Made by a program: the position numbers and the translations under genes. A stretch of 64,000 nt of DNA from Aricia agestis (taxonomy: Eukaryota > Arthropoda > Insecta > Lepidoptera > Lycaenidae): assembly GCF_905147365.1 (NCBI RefSeq), contig NC_056421.1:13906001-13970000 (forward strand), given 5' to 3'. The notes under the pieces are model-generated. The model ran no database searches, was not told the DNA's origin, and saw nothing but the letters and a program-made list of their open reading frames with translations. Each line of letters opens with the position of its first letter. Position 1 is the stretch's first letter. Below, piece after piece: positions 10,732-21,932 of this stretch.

Positions 10732-12636
10732 GTATTTATATTTTTACTAGAGGTGGTCCTATAAAAATTAATTAAAGAGCGCAATCCTCATTTAACAAAT
10801 TTAAATTTCACATATGCAGCGCGCACCAAATAAATACAACCACACAAACTTTTTATAAGACCCTAATATGCTATACCACTGCTGCGCAAAGTCCTCCCAC
10901 AAAGTCTTCCACTCCTCCCGACCCAAAAGTAAATATTTTTACCATTTAGATAATAATTAATTCGGAAACGGATCCAAGCAACATGCTCAGAAGTCCAAAA
11001 AAAGCTAGTTTGTCAAGTTATAAATGGTTTTCCAATCAAACTACAGAGTCGATTAGTCGAGTCACCAGTCGACAATTTTCTATGTAATCGACCGATCAGT
11101 CTACCGATTTTCCATAAGATAACGTAAGACAATTAGCTGAGGTCCGTTGTTAGGATTTCCCTTAATAAATAAGTCTTGTAAAGGTGTACAATGTATAGAA
11201 AATTCAGTGAACAGAGGAGCTTTTCATACAGATAGAATTGTAATGAATTGTGTTTAATAATGTAAGTAATTAAAATAAATGATAAAAAAATGGTACAAAT
11301 TGTTTACGATTTTTTAAGTGTATTTTAATCAAACAAATATTATGTTGTACACGAATAAAAACTAATTAGAGATGGCGCAATTTAGTCAGAGTTGGTTATA
11401 TCATAGAGAAAATGTTAAGTCCAGCCTACAAATCATAACTAACATATTTTATTGTGACCCGACCTAATACGTCTACCTATAAAGTAAGTGATGGTACACA
11501 CACACAGTCACATTGTTCTAAATTAAATTCTCTAGTACATCTACTCTACACACCACTTTTCAGCTATAAACACCTCTGTACTTCACTACCCTGTGGTCCA
11601 ATAATAATCAATACGTAGTTTCGGCCAGTGAGCACCAACCCCGGCCCGCAGCCCGCGGCCCGCTCGTTTACGAATTCTTAATGTGCGGCCCGAGAGGTTA
11701 CACCGACCATTTATTGCCGGCATGCCCTTTGGAAACCATAATTACTACAGGCTATCCGACTTTCAATTGTAATAAAAACATTATAATATTATGTAAGTAT
11801 ATCTATATTAAAAACTAGTAATTATGAATGCGAAAATTTGTCTATATTTATGTTATCTTTTCACTGATAAGCCGATACTGATGAAATTGGGTATCTATAG
11901 GATAGGAAAAAGAACAGTTTTTATCACAGCATAATATAAATTTCACGAGCACATAATTAATTTGCAGGTTAAAGTTTGCAGGCAACGTTTGTTATTGTTG
12001 TATGCAAATTTTATTTGCGATTAAAATAATTATTATGTTTATTTTCAGATAATATTATGTTTTATATAATTTGAGATCTTAAAGCACATAAAACAGACCA
12101 CAAACATAAATGAAAGACATGAGTTATCTTATTTCAGAAAAATACTCTCCCGGTAGTCAAATAATAAAAGTTTTCCGCGACAGAAAACAAGCAACGTCTC
12201 AGCCCGTCCTCCGTACGCCGCCTAAAAACTTATTTATTGAAATAAAATATACAATTTATGATTCCACCTTGTACCTTCGTGTCCGATACTCTCCAGAAGA
12301 AAAAGAACCATTTCTTTCAAAGTACAACTGTAATCAGAGAGCAAATTACTTTGCCAGTTGCCTCCATTAGCTTTATTCGTTTGAATAGAAACTCAATGCC
12401 TAAGGACTTAAAAGTTATATTCCATTGACGGGACACACGAAGGTTTTTAATTAAGTTTTGATCCGAGCTTCGGTGCAAAGAGTTAAGCCATTATTATAAA
12501 GCCAATTATGTAACTCCCCCGATGTGTTCGCAAGGTTTTAGGATTTAAATAATGAATTAAAACGATTTGAATTGCAAAAATACTGGTAATATAGTTGTTG
12601 TTAGCATTTTTTAAATCTTTTTAGGGTGTAATCATT
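10732..12636. other. AT-rich, no gene supported
   Basis: An 86-codon + frame at 12110-12370 is the longest here. It lacks recognisable domains and is compatible with chance. A short GC-rich patch at 11636-11740 (GGCCCGC repeats) resembles hAT-MITE interior sequence. Confidence 0.45.
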
Positions 12637-12948
12637 TTTAACCGACTTCAAAAAAAGGATGTTATCAACGTCTGACGTCTGAACAACTGTGCCAAATTTC
12701 AAAAGTACATAGGTACACTTTGTATGTACTTTTGTATGTATGTTTTTATGTTTGTATATTTTTATGTTTGTGTTCGCATATCTCTGGAACTACCATTCCG
12801 ATTTCAGTAATTCTTTTTTTATTGGACTTGGTATTGTTCAACTTAGGGAATAGTGCAAGTTTCATCAAATTCGGTTCAGTAGTTTTGGAGATAGAAAGTT
12901 TTAATTCTCAATTACGTACAATTTTGAAGTCGGTTTTATCTTTTTAAA
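12637..12948 (+). repeat. S repeat
   Basis: Bounded by TTAACCGACTTCAAAAAAAGG and the near-inverse TTTTGAAGTCGGTTTTATC. Inside are GTTCGCATATCTCTGGAACT and GTTCAGTAGTTTTGGAGATA. A second complete copy lies at 33067-33412 and a split one at 17.9-19.3 kb. The class is unknown to me. Confidence 0.8.
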
Positions 12949-12981
12949 ATACAGCTGTTATTAATTAACGAGATAAAATAC

Positions 12982-13281
12982 TTTTTTTTTATGAAATAAG
13001 GGGGCAAACGAGCAAACGGGTCACCTGATGGAAAGCAACTTCCGTCGCCCATGGACACTCGCAGCATCAGAAGAGCTGCAGGTGCGTTGCCGGCCTGTTA
13101 AGAGGGAATAGGGTAATAGGGGAGGGTAGGGAAGGGAATAGGGTAGAGGATTGGGCCTCCGGTAAACTCACTCACTCGGCGAAACACAGCGCAAGCGCTA
13201 TTTCACGCCGGTTTTCTGTGAGAACGTGGTATTTCTCCGGTCGAGCCGGCCCATTCGTGCCGAAGCATGGATCTCCCACGT
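12982..13281 (-). mobile_element. A SINE
   Basis: Reverse copy from a T-tract (poly-A complement) to TCTCCCACGTC. All family segments are present. Confidence 0.9.
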
Positions 13282-14121
13282 CTAAACACGTCTTTTCACT
13301 TTTGTGTCTTATTATTAAAGTTGTAGTGTCTAAGTATTCGTATTTTGTCATAAGCAAAATACTTTTTGCCGCATTGTGCTTATAAATACGAGAAACTAGA
13401 ATGTCTTATTTCAATATTTTATTCTTAAATGTAGTAGGAACTAGGAGAATGTCTGGCTCCGGGCATCTTTTAATAAAAAAAAACATAATAGACGTGCCTT
13501 CGCATACTAAGAGCAATCTCGCGCTTAAATATTGCTATAAATTTCTTACAGGCGCTTTATTTTATTTGCATTTTACTTTGCGTAGTTTACATAATATCTT
13601 CGATTTATTTCTCAAGTTTTTATCCATTAACCCTGATTGTAGTTATTTCTAAACTATTTTAGCTTTTAATCACTAGTATTATAAGTACGAGTAGAATTTA
13701 ATCACTAGTATTAGAAGTATAAGTAGAAGTAAATTTCATTCAACTAATCTGTGAGTAGCTTCTTCTTAGGTAAATATTGATAATCATAACATAAGACTTG
13801 TTTTTAAAGCGTCATTTAATTTCAGGTAATTTTGTTAAAAAAAAAGAACTAAAATTACAAATCAATTTATTAAAAACTCGATTAAGCTACCTTAAAAGGG
13901 CTAATGATATGACAAGGACTAAATCGAATCAATAGCAAGGTGCGCGACGGGAAGTACAATGGCTGCCGACTTCCGGCGCGACCGGTCCACTTCCGGTGGC
14001 TGAGGTATGTGGCTATATGCGGGTTGCATATCTGGAATAAGATAGGGTAGGTCAGATGTAGGATTAACCTTATTTGCATGGGACATATAACGCATCCTTG
14101 CAAATGTTTTAAATGCGTCTG
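13282..14121. other. No gene seen
   Basis: AT-rich with a small tandem duplication (see 13665). Frames of 73-90 codons at 13.9-14.2 kb overlap repeat sequence and are not credible. Confidence 0.5.
13665..13728 (+). repeat. Tandem duplication, 32-bp unit
   Basis: TTTAATCACTAGTATTA..AAGTA..AGTAGAA occurs twice, beginning at 13665 and 13697, with two or three differences. Confidence 0.8.
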
Positions 14122-14223
14122 TTTTTTTTTTCAAACGAGCAAACGCGGTACCTGATGGAAAGAAACTACCGTCGCCCATTGCCACTCGCAACAGTAAAAG
14201 AGCTGCAGGTACGTTGCCGGCCG
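14122..14223 (-). mobile_element. A-type 3' tail fragment
   Basis: Only the last ~100 bases of the A family (AAACGAGCAAACG..GCCGGCC, reverse) are present, with no pyrimidine tract or head. It may come from a LINE that shares this tail (compare 16547-16725). Confidence 0.7.
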
Positions 14224-14510
14224 TCAGTCTGTAACCTCTTCACGCTCAGGCTGATTTTAGTCTCATGCTGACCGGTGCTGGTGGCCCGAGATGTAAGTAG
14301 TTCTAGAAAGAATTTTTAAATAACGCGTAGCGGTCTTCGCTACTTTTCGGTATCGGCGTCGACGGTCAGCCTGAAAATAATCCTAAAACATCTGAATCGA
14401 CGAATGAAATTAGGTATGGAAAATATTTAGGGAGACGGGAAAGGACATAGTTTCTGCTGCGGAAAAATGTACGGTTTCCGCGCGATGAACGAATTTTGGC
14501 GCAAATCCGA
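14224..14510 (-). repeat. D repeat with a small inverted-repeat insert
   Basis: TGTAACCTCTTCACGCTCAGGCTG and, after about 140 bases, GGTATGGAAAATATTTAGGG..AAAATGTACGGTTTCC are reverse D segments. The intervening CAGGCTGATTTTAG / CAGCCTGAAAAT ends are mutually inverted, suggesting a small MITE. Confidence 0.6.
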
Positions 14511-14709
14511 AGTATAGGCGAACGTTAGCTTGTCGGTTTAACTTCTCCACGCAAAAAATGCTGGATAAATTTTGTCATAGCAATTAAATAAAATAAAATA
14601 AAAAACCTACTCCTAGTATCCCAAAAAATACAGCGCTTCAGTGCGATCATAACATTAATTATTATTATATCCTCTGATAAAAGTCTAAACTCTAAGGGTG
14701 AAGCCAAAC

Positions 14710-14886
14710 GAGCGTGGTTTGTGAGTTGTGAGTCGCAGAATTTCGGCTGGCAGAAATTCTGCTGCATTCAGTTTCATACGAAAGTGCTGTTTGATTCACA
14801 CGAGCGTAATTTTGTGAGTCATGATTTGTATGAAAATATATTTACGCGACCGAAATTCTGCAACCCACAACTCACAAATTACGCTA
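14710..14886. mobile_element. Palindromic MITE-like repeat
   Basis: AGCGTGGTTTGTGAGTTGTG..AGAATTTCGG at the left and the complement CCGAAATTCTGC..CAACTCACAAATTACGCT at the right, 36 bases with few mismatches. Confidence 0.7.
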
Positions 14887-15722
14887 TACTAACATAATAA
14901 TATCTTCTAGTTGGTATTTAAGGAATAAATATTTACATTACTCATTACAAACGCAAAATCTTTTGCCACTACGCCGAGCTAAGCATCGGACTCGAATGGA
15001 CTTTAAATGAGTTTGGCCAAGTCCAACTTGGCGGAGTTTTTAACATGCCAAGTTAAAAACTCCGCCAAGTTGGAACATTGGGGGTTTGTATTTGCATTTT
15101 CCGTACAATTGTCACCTTGAGACTGCGTAAAGTTTGCGAAATGCAGATCTGTGAGGAGAAGCCTATGTTAATATCCATATTTTAATTTTATATATCCAAT
15201 GAAGGTGTGTCTATTATTATAGTGTCTATTTTAGTACCTCGATCGTGGGAATAGCAGACACAATAGATTTTCAATTATTGTTATGCGACAGCCGGGTGCC
15301 GCTTGGGGATTGATGGGTTAAATAAAGGTTACAGGACTTACAGGTAAGTATACTAATTATAGAGAAATGAGGTGATAGAATACCAAAAATTAAGAGAAAT
15401 AAAACCACCTTAAACTACTTTAAATACTTGGGTGGGCTTTAAAGAATAAAAATCGAAGGCGAAGTTTTGATGATCAGATAGTACCAAACAGCTCATAATA
15501 GTGATGAACACGTTTATTGTCCAATTCGGTCGGAAACCCAATATCGGAGCACTCGGAAGCCCGACAATTATACCCTCCGTCGTGATTGAGGAGTCATACG
15601 TCACTACGTAACTAGTCCGGTCGCTGAATAGATAGATATTCGTCAACTGATTGCTATAAACACGCGCGAAAGGTTATCTGGCTCACAAAAAGTGGGCGTG
15701 GAAACGACCCACACTAATATTA
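14887..15722. other. No gene seen
   Basis: Apart from the hairpin at 15023-15073, nothing was recognised. The 78-codon - frame at 15410-15646 has no motif. Confidence 0.5.
15023..15073. repeat. Perfect 22-bp hairpin, 7-base loop
   Basis: Arms 15023-15044 and 15052-15073 (CCAACTTGGCGGAGTTTTTA.. and complement) are fully complementary. Outside them CCAAGT / AACATTGG can add an imperfect extension. Confidence 0.85.
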
Positions 15723-15985
15723 TACAGGGTGTAACAAAAACAAGTGATAATAATTTAGGGTGTGTACGTGTTCCCTGTAGAGAGTTCTCTGTGAAAGTAG
15801 CAGCGCTGAAAGACCAAAAAATTTTTTCACTTTTGTATGGGGAAACTCGTGACGCTCGGGCCCTTGCCCATACAAAAGTGAAAAAAAAATTTGGTCTTTC
15901 AGCGTTGCTACTTTCACAGTAAAATCTCTACAGGGAACACGTACACACTCTAAAATATTATCACTTGTTTTTGTTACACCCTGTA
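15723..15985. mobile_element. F palindromic MITE, complete
   Basis: TACAGGGTGTAACAAAAACA at the left and its complement at the right, flanked by TA on each side. The whole element is a near-perfect palindrome around CTCGGGCCCTTGCCCAT. The TA duplication points to Tc1/mariner-type mobilisation. No coding capacity. Confidence 0.92.
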
Positions 15986-15994
15986 TATGCGAAA

Positions 15995-16515
15995 GTGTTT
16001 CTGACTTCTGTCTGTCTGATACCTCTTCGCGCCCAAACCGCTGAATTGATTTTGAAAGGTGTGGAGATATTTTGAGTCCCGGGAAAGGACAAAGGATACT
16101 TTTTATCCTGGAAAAATGTACGGTTCTCGAAGAATTTTATACGTGGGAGAGCCATGCTTTGGCACGAATGGGCCGGCTCGACCGGAGAAATACCACGTTC
16201 TCACAGAAAACCGGCGTGAAACAGCGCTTGCGCTGTGTTTCGCCGAGTGAGTGAGTTTACCGGAGGCCCAATCCCCTACCCTATTCCCTTCCCTACCCTC
16301 CCCTATTCCCTTCCCTTCCCATCCCTACCCTCCCCTATTACCCTATTCCCTCTTAAAAGGACGGCAACCCACCTGCAACTCTTCTGATGCTGCGAGTGTC
16401 CATGAGCGACGGAAGTTGCTTTCCATCAGGTGACCCGTTTGCTCGTTTGCCCCCTTATTTCATAAAAAAAAAGAATTCAAGAAACTAATTTTGAAGCAAC
16501 ATAGTTGCGGGCGTT
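15995..16515 (-). repeat. D repeat split by an A SINE
   Basis: The reverse D sequence runs to GTACGGTTCTCGAAGAATT at 16136 and resumes at about 16472 with AGAATTCAAG, ACTAATTTTGAAGCAAC and GTTGCGGGCGTTAT. The interruption is the A SINE at 16141-16471. Confidence 0.88.
16141..16471 (+). mobile_element. A SINE inserted in D, AAGAATT duplication
   Basis: Full copy. The left flank AAGAATT is separated from ACGTGGG by TTAT, which belongs to the element start as in other copies. The right flank after poly-A is AAGAATT. Confidence 0.92.
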
Positions 16516-16546
16516 ATTTATTATTAGACCAAGAGAAGTTTCAATG

Positions 16547-16725
16547 TTTTTTTTTTTTTTTTATTAAATAAGGGGGCACACGAGCAAACGGGTCACCTGA
16601 TGGTAAGCAACTACCGTCGCCCATGGACACTCGCAACATCAGAAGAGCTGCAGGTGCGTTGCCGGCCTTTTAAGAGGGTATACGCTCTTGTCTTGAAGGT
16701 TTGCAGGTCGTATCGGTCCGAATGT
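16547..16725 (-). mobile_element. 3' end of a LINE-like element sharing the A tail
   Basis: T-tract, then the A-type tail to GCCGGCCTTTTAAGAGGG. Instead of the CCCTATTCCC tract it continues TATACGCTCTTGTCTTGAAG..GTTTGCAGGTCG..ATCGGTCCG. The latter segment recurs at 44457-44500. It shows that the A tail is also attached to a different, longer family. Confidence 0.7.
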
Positions 16726-17887
16726 CCGAATTTGTGTTAATACAGCGACCGGACTTTAGCTTCTTAAGCCGACGCTTTGATAATTTGGCTGTAACGATAT
16801 CGATTTTTCTCAGCAATGACTAAAGCTAAGAAATTAAAGTTCATTGTCAGTATTAATCATTTCTTTGTCTTTGAATTACCCATGGCATAGCACAATTGGT
16901 CAGCTTTTATAACACAGAATAATCAATCGAAAAGACCTCTGTAAAAAAAGGGATTCCTATTTTGCCAACAGAGGAGAGTAATTTAAGCTTCCAAAATTTG
17001 TGCATAGATTGGTTCAAGCATACACTTTAATTTGCCCATAGCTTATATGAAATGTATTTATGGTTTTTAAATTACGCGACAAAAACCATTTTGTCGCTTA
17101 CGCCCTTTCCATTTTTTGCTGTTCCATCTAAAAACATATCCAACACGGTTTTTTACTTTAACGCGGCGTCACCTTAAATCAATGTTAGATATGACATGAA
17201 ACCTCATAGAATTTATTAGGGTTGTGTTGCTTTCCTTCCTATCTCAGAATGTCTTCAGCTATACTCTATACTGTCTTTTCGCTCTCTCTTTCTTTCTCTC
17301 AGACCTCTGACATCTATATCAATGACATAAGAAACAGACCCATACATCCATGACAACTATACACAGACGCACAGTAGGTGTAAGTTCATTCCTATTATTT
17401 CCAGTGTCTGGTCGTGATTTACCGGCGAGCGAGCCCCGGCGCGTGCCCTCACGTGCGCAGCACAAGCTTTAGGGGTCCGCGGTGTGTCTCGGGCATTAGA
17501 AAAACCATACATTTCTTTGGAAAATGAAAATTCATGTGGCACTAGAGGACTGCCGCGGTAAAGAAGTAGCATAGCATTTTTAATCAGCTTATGCTATTAT
17601 AATTAGCATATGTCTAGTCGCACGCACACAAACACCGTGCTGAAGTCTGCTGAACTGAAACGACGTTACAGGATGCGCCGCTACGCCGCATGAGTGGGGG
17701 GTGTTAGCTTTATTTTCGTTACAGAATTTCTTGATTCGGTCGCCGCGCTCAAAGCCCGCAACAAAAACTACTAGATAGTTTAAAAACTTTAACATCTGGG
17801 AATTCGACGCTTTTAAGGCGTTGGGTACAAAATCCATCTATTAAATTTATAGTTAAAAAAAGCCTCAAGTTGTATACTTATAAAAAA
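16726..17887. other. No gene supported
   Basis: A GC-rich patch at 17400-17540 (CCGGCGAGCGAGCCCCGGCG) with 71- and 82-codon - frames lacks recognisable motifs or splice sites and may be repeat-derived. Confidence 0.4.
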
Positions 17888-18022
17888 ATTAAACCGACCT
17901 CAAAATGTACTTAAAATTTTCTATCTCAAAAACTACTGAACCGATTTTATAAATCGTGCAGTATTCCCTAAATTGAATAATACCTAGTAATATAACAAAA
18001 AAAAAAAAAAAAAAAAGAATTA

Positions 18023-19207
18023 AGGTAAAAGCACTAATAGTAGACTCGGAACTAATAGATGACACTTACGACAAAAATACCATAAAAATAAGAATTACTC
18101 AAATTTTTTCTCAACACTGTAAATTTTAAAAGCTTCTCAAGGTATCTGTTGACGTGAAAAAATATATTAGGGACGCCTTCGGGAACAAAATTTTAAAATG
18201 GGATCAGTTTTCGTAAATAATGTAACCGCGTCAACACGCGCTCGGCAATTCCTTAGCAAATAGGTTAAGGAAGGCGAAATTATGCACGTAAGTTTTGAAT
18301 ACATTTATTTGATTTTTTGTAATTTCTATTGATTTCATTGGATTAATGGTCATATTGTTTACACTAATTAATGTTTATTTACGATTTTTATCCATTTTCC
18401 CTAACAATTAAAAGGGTGTCTACTGTTAGTTCTTGAAAATGTAAAAAAACCTAATAGATGACATGGAACTCATATCATCCTTTTGCAATACACACTAAAG
18501 TTATTTTGCAGTTTATTCTACTGCAAATATCATCACTATTCTCTGAAAATATAATTCTATTAACAAACTAACAAATTAGAACTACTGTACCTAAAAATGG
18601 ACATATTAGACCTTGTACTGATCTAAAAATCGATTGCTTTAGTTTAGCAGTAAAGAGAAAAAAAAGGAGAGCTGAGAAAAGAAAGAAGAAAAAAGAAGAG
18701 GCAAGAGAAGCATGGAGACTAAAGACTGAAAATAAATTTGCTAGGAAAAAATATCTGAAAAATAAAAATAAAAGGAAAGATAATTTTAGCATGGAAGAAG
18801 AATGGATAGAATTTGGAGACAACGTGGATAATATTTTATATGCATGTAGTTACTATGATGGAGTAAATGAAATCTTTTGAAAAACGGCAAATAAAGACCT
18901 AATAATAAGAAAAATGTTAAATGTAATGTAATGTTCTATGTCAACTATTAGTTCTTATTAGTGTCTACTATTAGTGATGTTCGTTTTCTGTGATGTCATC
19001 TATTAGTTGTTATGACTAAGTTTACAAAAATACCAATAATATATATTTTTATTTGATTTGTCAGCGAATAATTATAATAGTTTTATTTTGTAAGAGTTAC
19101 TGAAGACATGGAAGAAGTTATCAATCCTTTATTTTCATAAATATATATTTTACAACATTCAAATGTTCTATGTTTCCTTAAAGCGTCTGCCATTAGTGCT
19201 TTTACCT
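18023..19207. mobile_element. Unrecognised TIR element, TA duplication, 1185 bp
   Basis: Ends AGGTAAAAGCACTAAT (left) and its exact complement (right); the match continues for 21 of 23 bases. TA flanks both sides (18021-18022, 19208-19209), and the uninterrupted target is known from S repeats. The interior has eight occurrences of CTAATAG-type motifs followed by a GAC (18034, 18052, 18451 forward; about 18413, 18940, 18963, 18995 and 19186 reverse), clustered toward the ends. Such iterated sites are usual for transposase binding. A 102-codon frame lies at 18572-18880. TA duplication fits Tc1/mariner/pogo, but I do not recognise the ends. Confidence 0.85.
18572..18880 (+). pseudogene. Open frame inside the 18.0-19.2 kb element, C-terminal fragment
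   Basis: A 102-codon frame without an ATG runs from after a TAA at 18569 to TGA at 18878. It has a CTDLKIDCF-like start, then a long Lys/Arg/Glu-rich helix-forming stretch (KRKKRRAEKRKKKKEEAREA), and an acidic tail with MEEEWIEFGDNVDNI. A basic linker followed by an acidic, Trp-containing tail is seen at the ends of some pogo/jerky-type transposases. That resemblance is in composition only and I cannot confirm family. TTAG just before 18580 could be a splice acceptor, and CAC|GTAAGT near 18278 a donor, so a two-exon gene is possible. Confidence 0.4.
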
Positions 19208-19209
19208 TA

Positions 19210-19815
19210 CTTGAATCGGATTTTTAAATCGGTTTAGTGTTATCTATAACACTTTTGAATTGTATAAATGCTTATTTTCTAATTTGCGGAACCCTATTCT
19301 TAATTCTCGACTCACACAAACGGAAAGGAAATGAGGCATTTCTGTTTTGCGATTCCAACTTCAGTTAAATAAATGTAAATATTTTACATTGTGTTTACTT
19401 TATTATCTGAAAGTTTTGATCGTAATGTAAATAATATTTATTTGTTTAAGATATACTATGATAGAGTATTTTATTGCAGAAAATCCTGTTTTTTTTAGAT
19501 AACATACATTTTGCCATACTTTTACGTAAATAATGTACGTATAATTTGTTTGCACAGAAAATTTAAGTTTTACGTGCGGGAATTGTACATTATGGCATAA
19601 CAAAAACTATAGTTAGCAAATGAAAAATGACTTAATTTATCTCGTTTTCAAATTTCATCCAAAACGGTTCAAAAATTTAAGCATGAAAAAGATAGTGACC
19701 GACTAGGTAGAGTGACCGACTTGGTAGAGTGACCAAATAGGTATCTAGTGAGAAATGTTTCCAGTTTCACAAGGCTTATCTCCGTTCTGAATTATAGTTT
19801 TTATATATTATTATG
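19210..19815. other. Remnant of S, then nothing recognised
   Basis: The tail of S fades by about 19260. A small minisatellite follows at 19695. Confidence 0.5.
19695..19735 (+). repeat. Minisatellite, 17-bp unit
   Basis: GTGACCGACTAGGTAGA repeats from 19695, 19712 and 19729 (the last partial). Confidence 0.85.
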
Positions 19816-19823
19816 ATATAGAA

Positions 19824-20037
19824 CAGCCATTCCCAAAGTGGGTGATAACGCCCCCTTGTGGGCGCTGAAGGTCTAGAGGGGGGCGATTTGGGACCTAGAA
19901 GAAAATGGGGGCGTTGTGTAGAGGCTTGGGGGGTAATTTATTTCATCTAGACGCATTTTAAATTGAAACGATGGGGGCGCTAAAACAAAATTTGTTCTCA
20001 AAGTGGGCAGTAGATAAAATAAGTTTGGGAACCCCTG
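19824..20037. mobile_element. hAT-type MITE with perfect 8-bp duplication
   Basis: Ends CAGCCATTCCCAAAGTGGG and AAGTTTGGGAACCCCTG are imperfect inverted repeats of the hAT kind (C-A-G start). ATATAGAA flanks both ends (19816-19823, 20038-20045). The interior has GGGGGCG-rich arms (AACGCCCCCTTGTGGGCG). No transposase. Confidence 0.93.
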
Positions 20038-20045
20038 ATATAGAA

Positions 20046-21932
20046 TGTATTATTACTTCTTGGTGGAAATTCATGTTTCACAGTAATAAATATACACTTT
20101 TCATGCACTTAATCCACTAAATTAATTTAGTTTATCACAATTTTAATATTTTACACGACTTTCGACAAAATCATCATCAGGTGTGCGGCTATGATATAGT
20201 TTCTATAGCATAGCATCTACTACTCCACGAGCTGGTGCCCACAGGGGAATTAATCTCGTTCAGTATCGGCGGTATCGGGTGCATTCAAATTGAAAAACAG
20301 AACACGCACATTTGCACAACACTGCACAGTGATACGCAGAGTAGCTGAAGACAGAAGGCAAGCCTGTAGCTCAAAACAGCTTGTGGGTTATATTCGTAGA
20401 TGTAAAACAAAACGCACCTATTCAGAATTGTTTTAGTTGATAGGTATTGCCCCTGAGCAATGTGCTTTGCGCTGCAGCTAATAGTGAACAATGTCGCGTA
20501 ACAATGGTTCACGCATTATAGCACGAAAGTAAAGGCCGTAAGTCCCAAAACTGTTTTTGATGATAACTTAAAAATTAAATACAATACTAATATTTCCTTT
20601 AGCCATTATTTTATAAAGTGTGTGATTGTAGTAGTGCAAGTTATTTAATGATAGTAACTCAATAAGTGTAACAGATATTTGTTGACAAGCCCAGAAAGAT
20701 TCATAATTTCGAAAAATATAACTATTGAGTCAAAGTCAAAATAAGTGAATCGTGTTTTCCGTTAGGCAAATATCAGATAAATATACTTACAATGATTAAA
20801 TAAATCTCAATTTCATTTAAGTCAATCGTCTTCCGGGATCGCAATACTTATTAGAAAACGCAGCAAACTTTGGCAGCCCGCTCTTAACGAGGTTTAAAAC
20901 AGTCTGTTAAATGGCTTTTCAAACGTAAAACTTAGAAGACAAGACAAATCCTCGCTTAGGTCGAATGTGCTTTGTGCATTTTTAGATTAAATTAGATATT
21001 TTATACTTTCATTTTTATTCTGCACTGAAACAAAGTGTTTAAAAGACCAAAGGTGGTAGGCACCAGTATAGTCCCGACGTTCAGAGAATATTTGTTTTTT
21101 TTTTTATTCTGAATAAAAAAAAATGAGTTTGAGTTTAAAGCATAGCAAAGCATTCTTCTATACTCATAACAACCTCTAATTTCCATGTGAATTAATAAAT
21201 TGCATTGTAACTTATTTACTTGACAGTCTTGAATGTATTTGTGGACTAATATTTATTATTTTTGAATATATAATATTGGAGTAATATGGACTAGAAAATC
21301 AAACACATTGGAACAAGCGCAGAATGTATTTGTAGGGACGAGGACCTCTACAACGATGTGGAACAGAAATATGGAAATTTGGTGGTTACATGGTGGTGAG
21401 GCAGCTGAGCTGAGTAGATGGAATGAAGTGCTGATGCTCGTGGTTACACGACACTGTCGCCTTTGTCTTTAGTTTATCATAATCACTGAATTCCCTGAGC
21501 TGATATTCACGATTCACGTGTACGGCTAGCCGATAGATTTTCGTATATAACGAACGCGCGAGCATAGCGGACTGTCTACTGTGTCACTTGTCAGGGTTTG
21601 ACGTTTGACACCTGACAGCGACTCATGCGCAGTGTTGCCAACTGCTACATTCGTCGCGTCAAAGTTTGGCGCGAACAATATTTTTAAACTGTTCTTCTGT
21701 ATCTATCTATTCTGTGCTATTCATACGGCACAGCTAATCGCAAATCACCAGACGGATTAAAGTTGTAATTAATTAACTAATGTTATTGCTACAAACATAC
21801 GTGACTGCATTTTCAAACAACATTTTTCCTTCCTTTATGCTAAAGCTGCATTTTCCAGAAAAAAGATAAAAAGAACTTTACGTAGGCGGATACTGGATGT
21901 ATTATGATTGTTATTATTGAAGTAAAGTTATT
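20046..21932. other. No gene supported
   Basis: AT-rich. Frames up to 75 codons show no motif. 21530-21680 is CG-richer (CGCGCGAGCATAGCGG, GCGCAGTGTTGCCAAC) without a clear feature. Confidence 0.45.

Larger units (their letters stand above)
17888..19260 (-). repeat. S repeat split by a 1185-bp element
   Basis: Reverse S sequence (AAACCGACCTCAAAATG, TTTTCTATCTCAAAAACTAC, GAATAATACCTAGTA, A-run, AGAATTA) ends at 18022. It resumes at 19208 with TACTTGAATCGGATTTTTAA. Joining the two gives AAGAATTACTTGAATCGG, matching AAGAATTACTGAAATCGG in the other S copies. Confidence 0.85.

Noticed and set aside
12110..12370. 86-codon + frame
   Set aside because: No motif, no splice evidence; length is plausible by chance in this window.
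15023..15073. microRNA gene
   Set aside because: The stem is perfect and short, unlike usual precursors; listed as an inverted repeat only.
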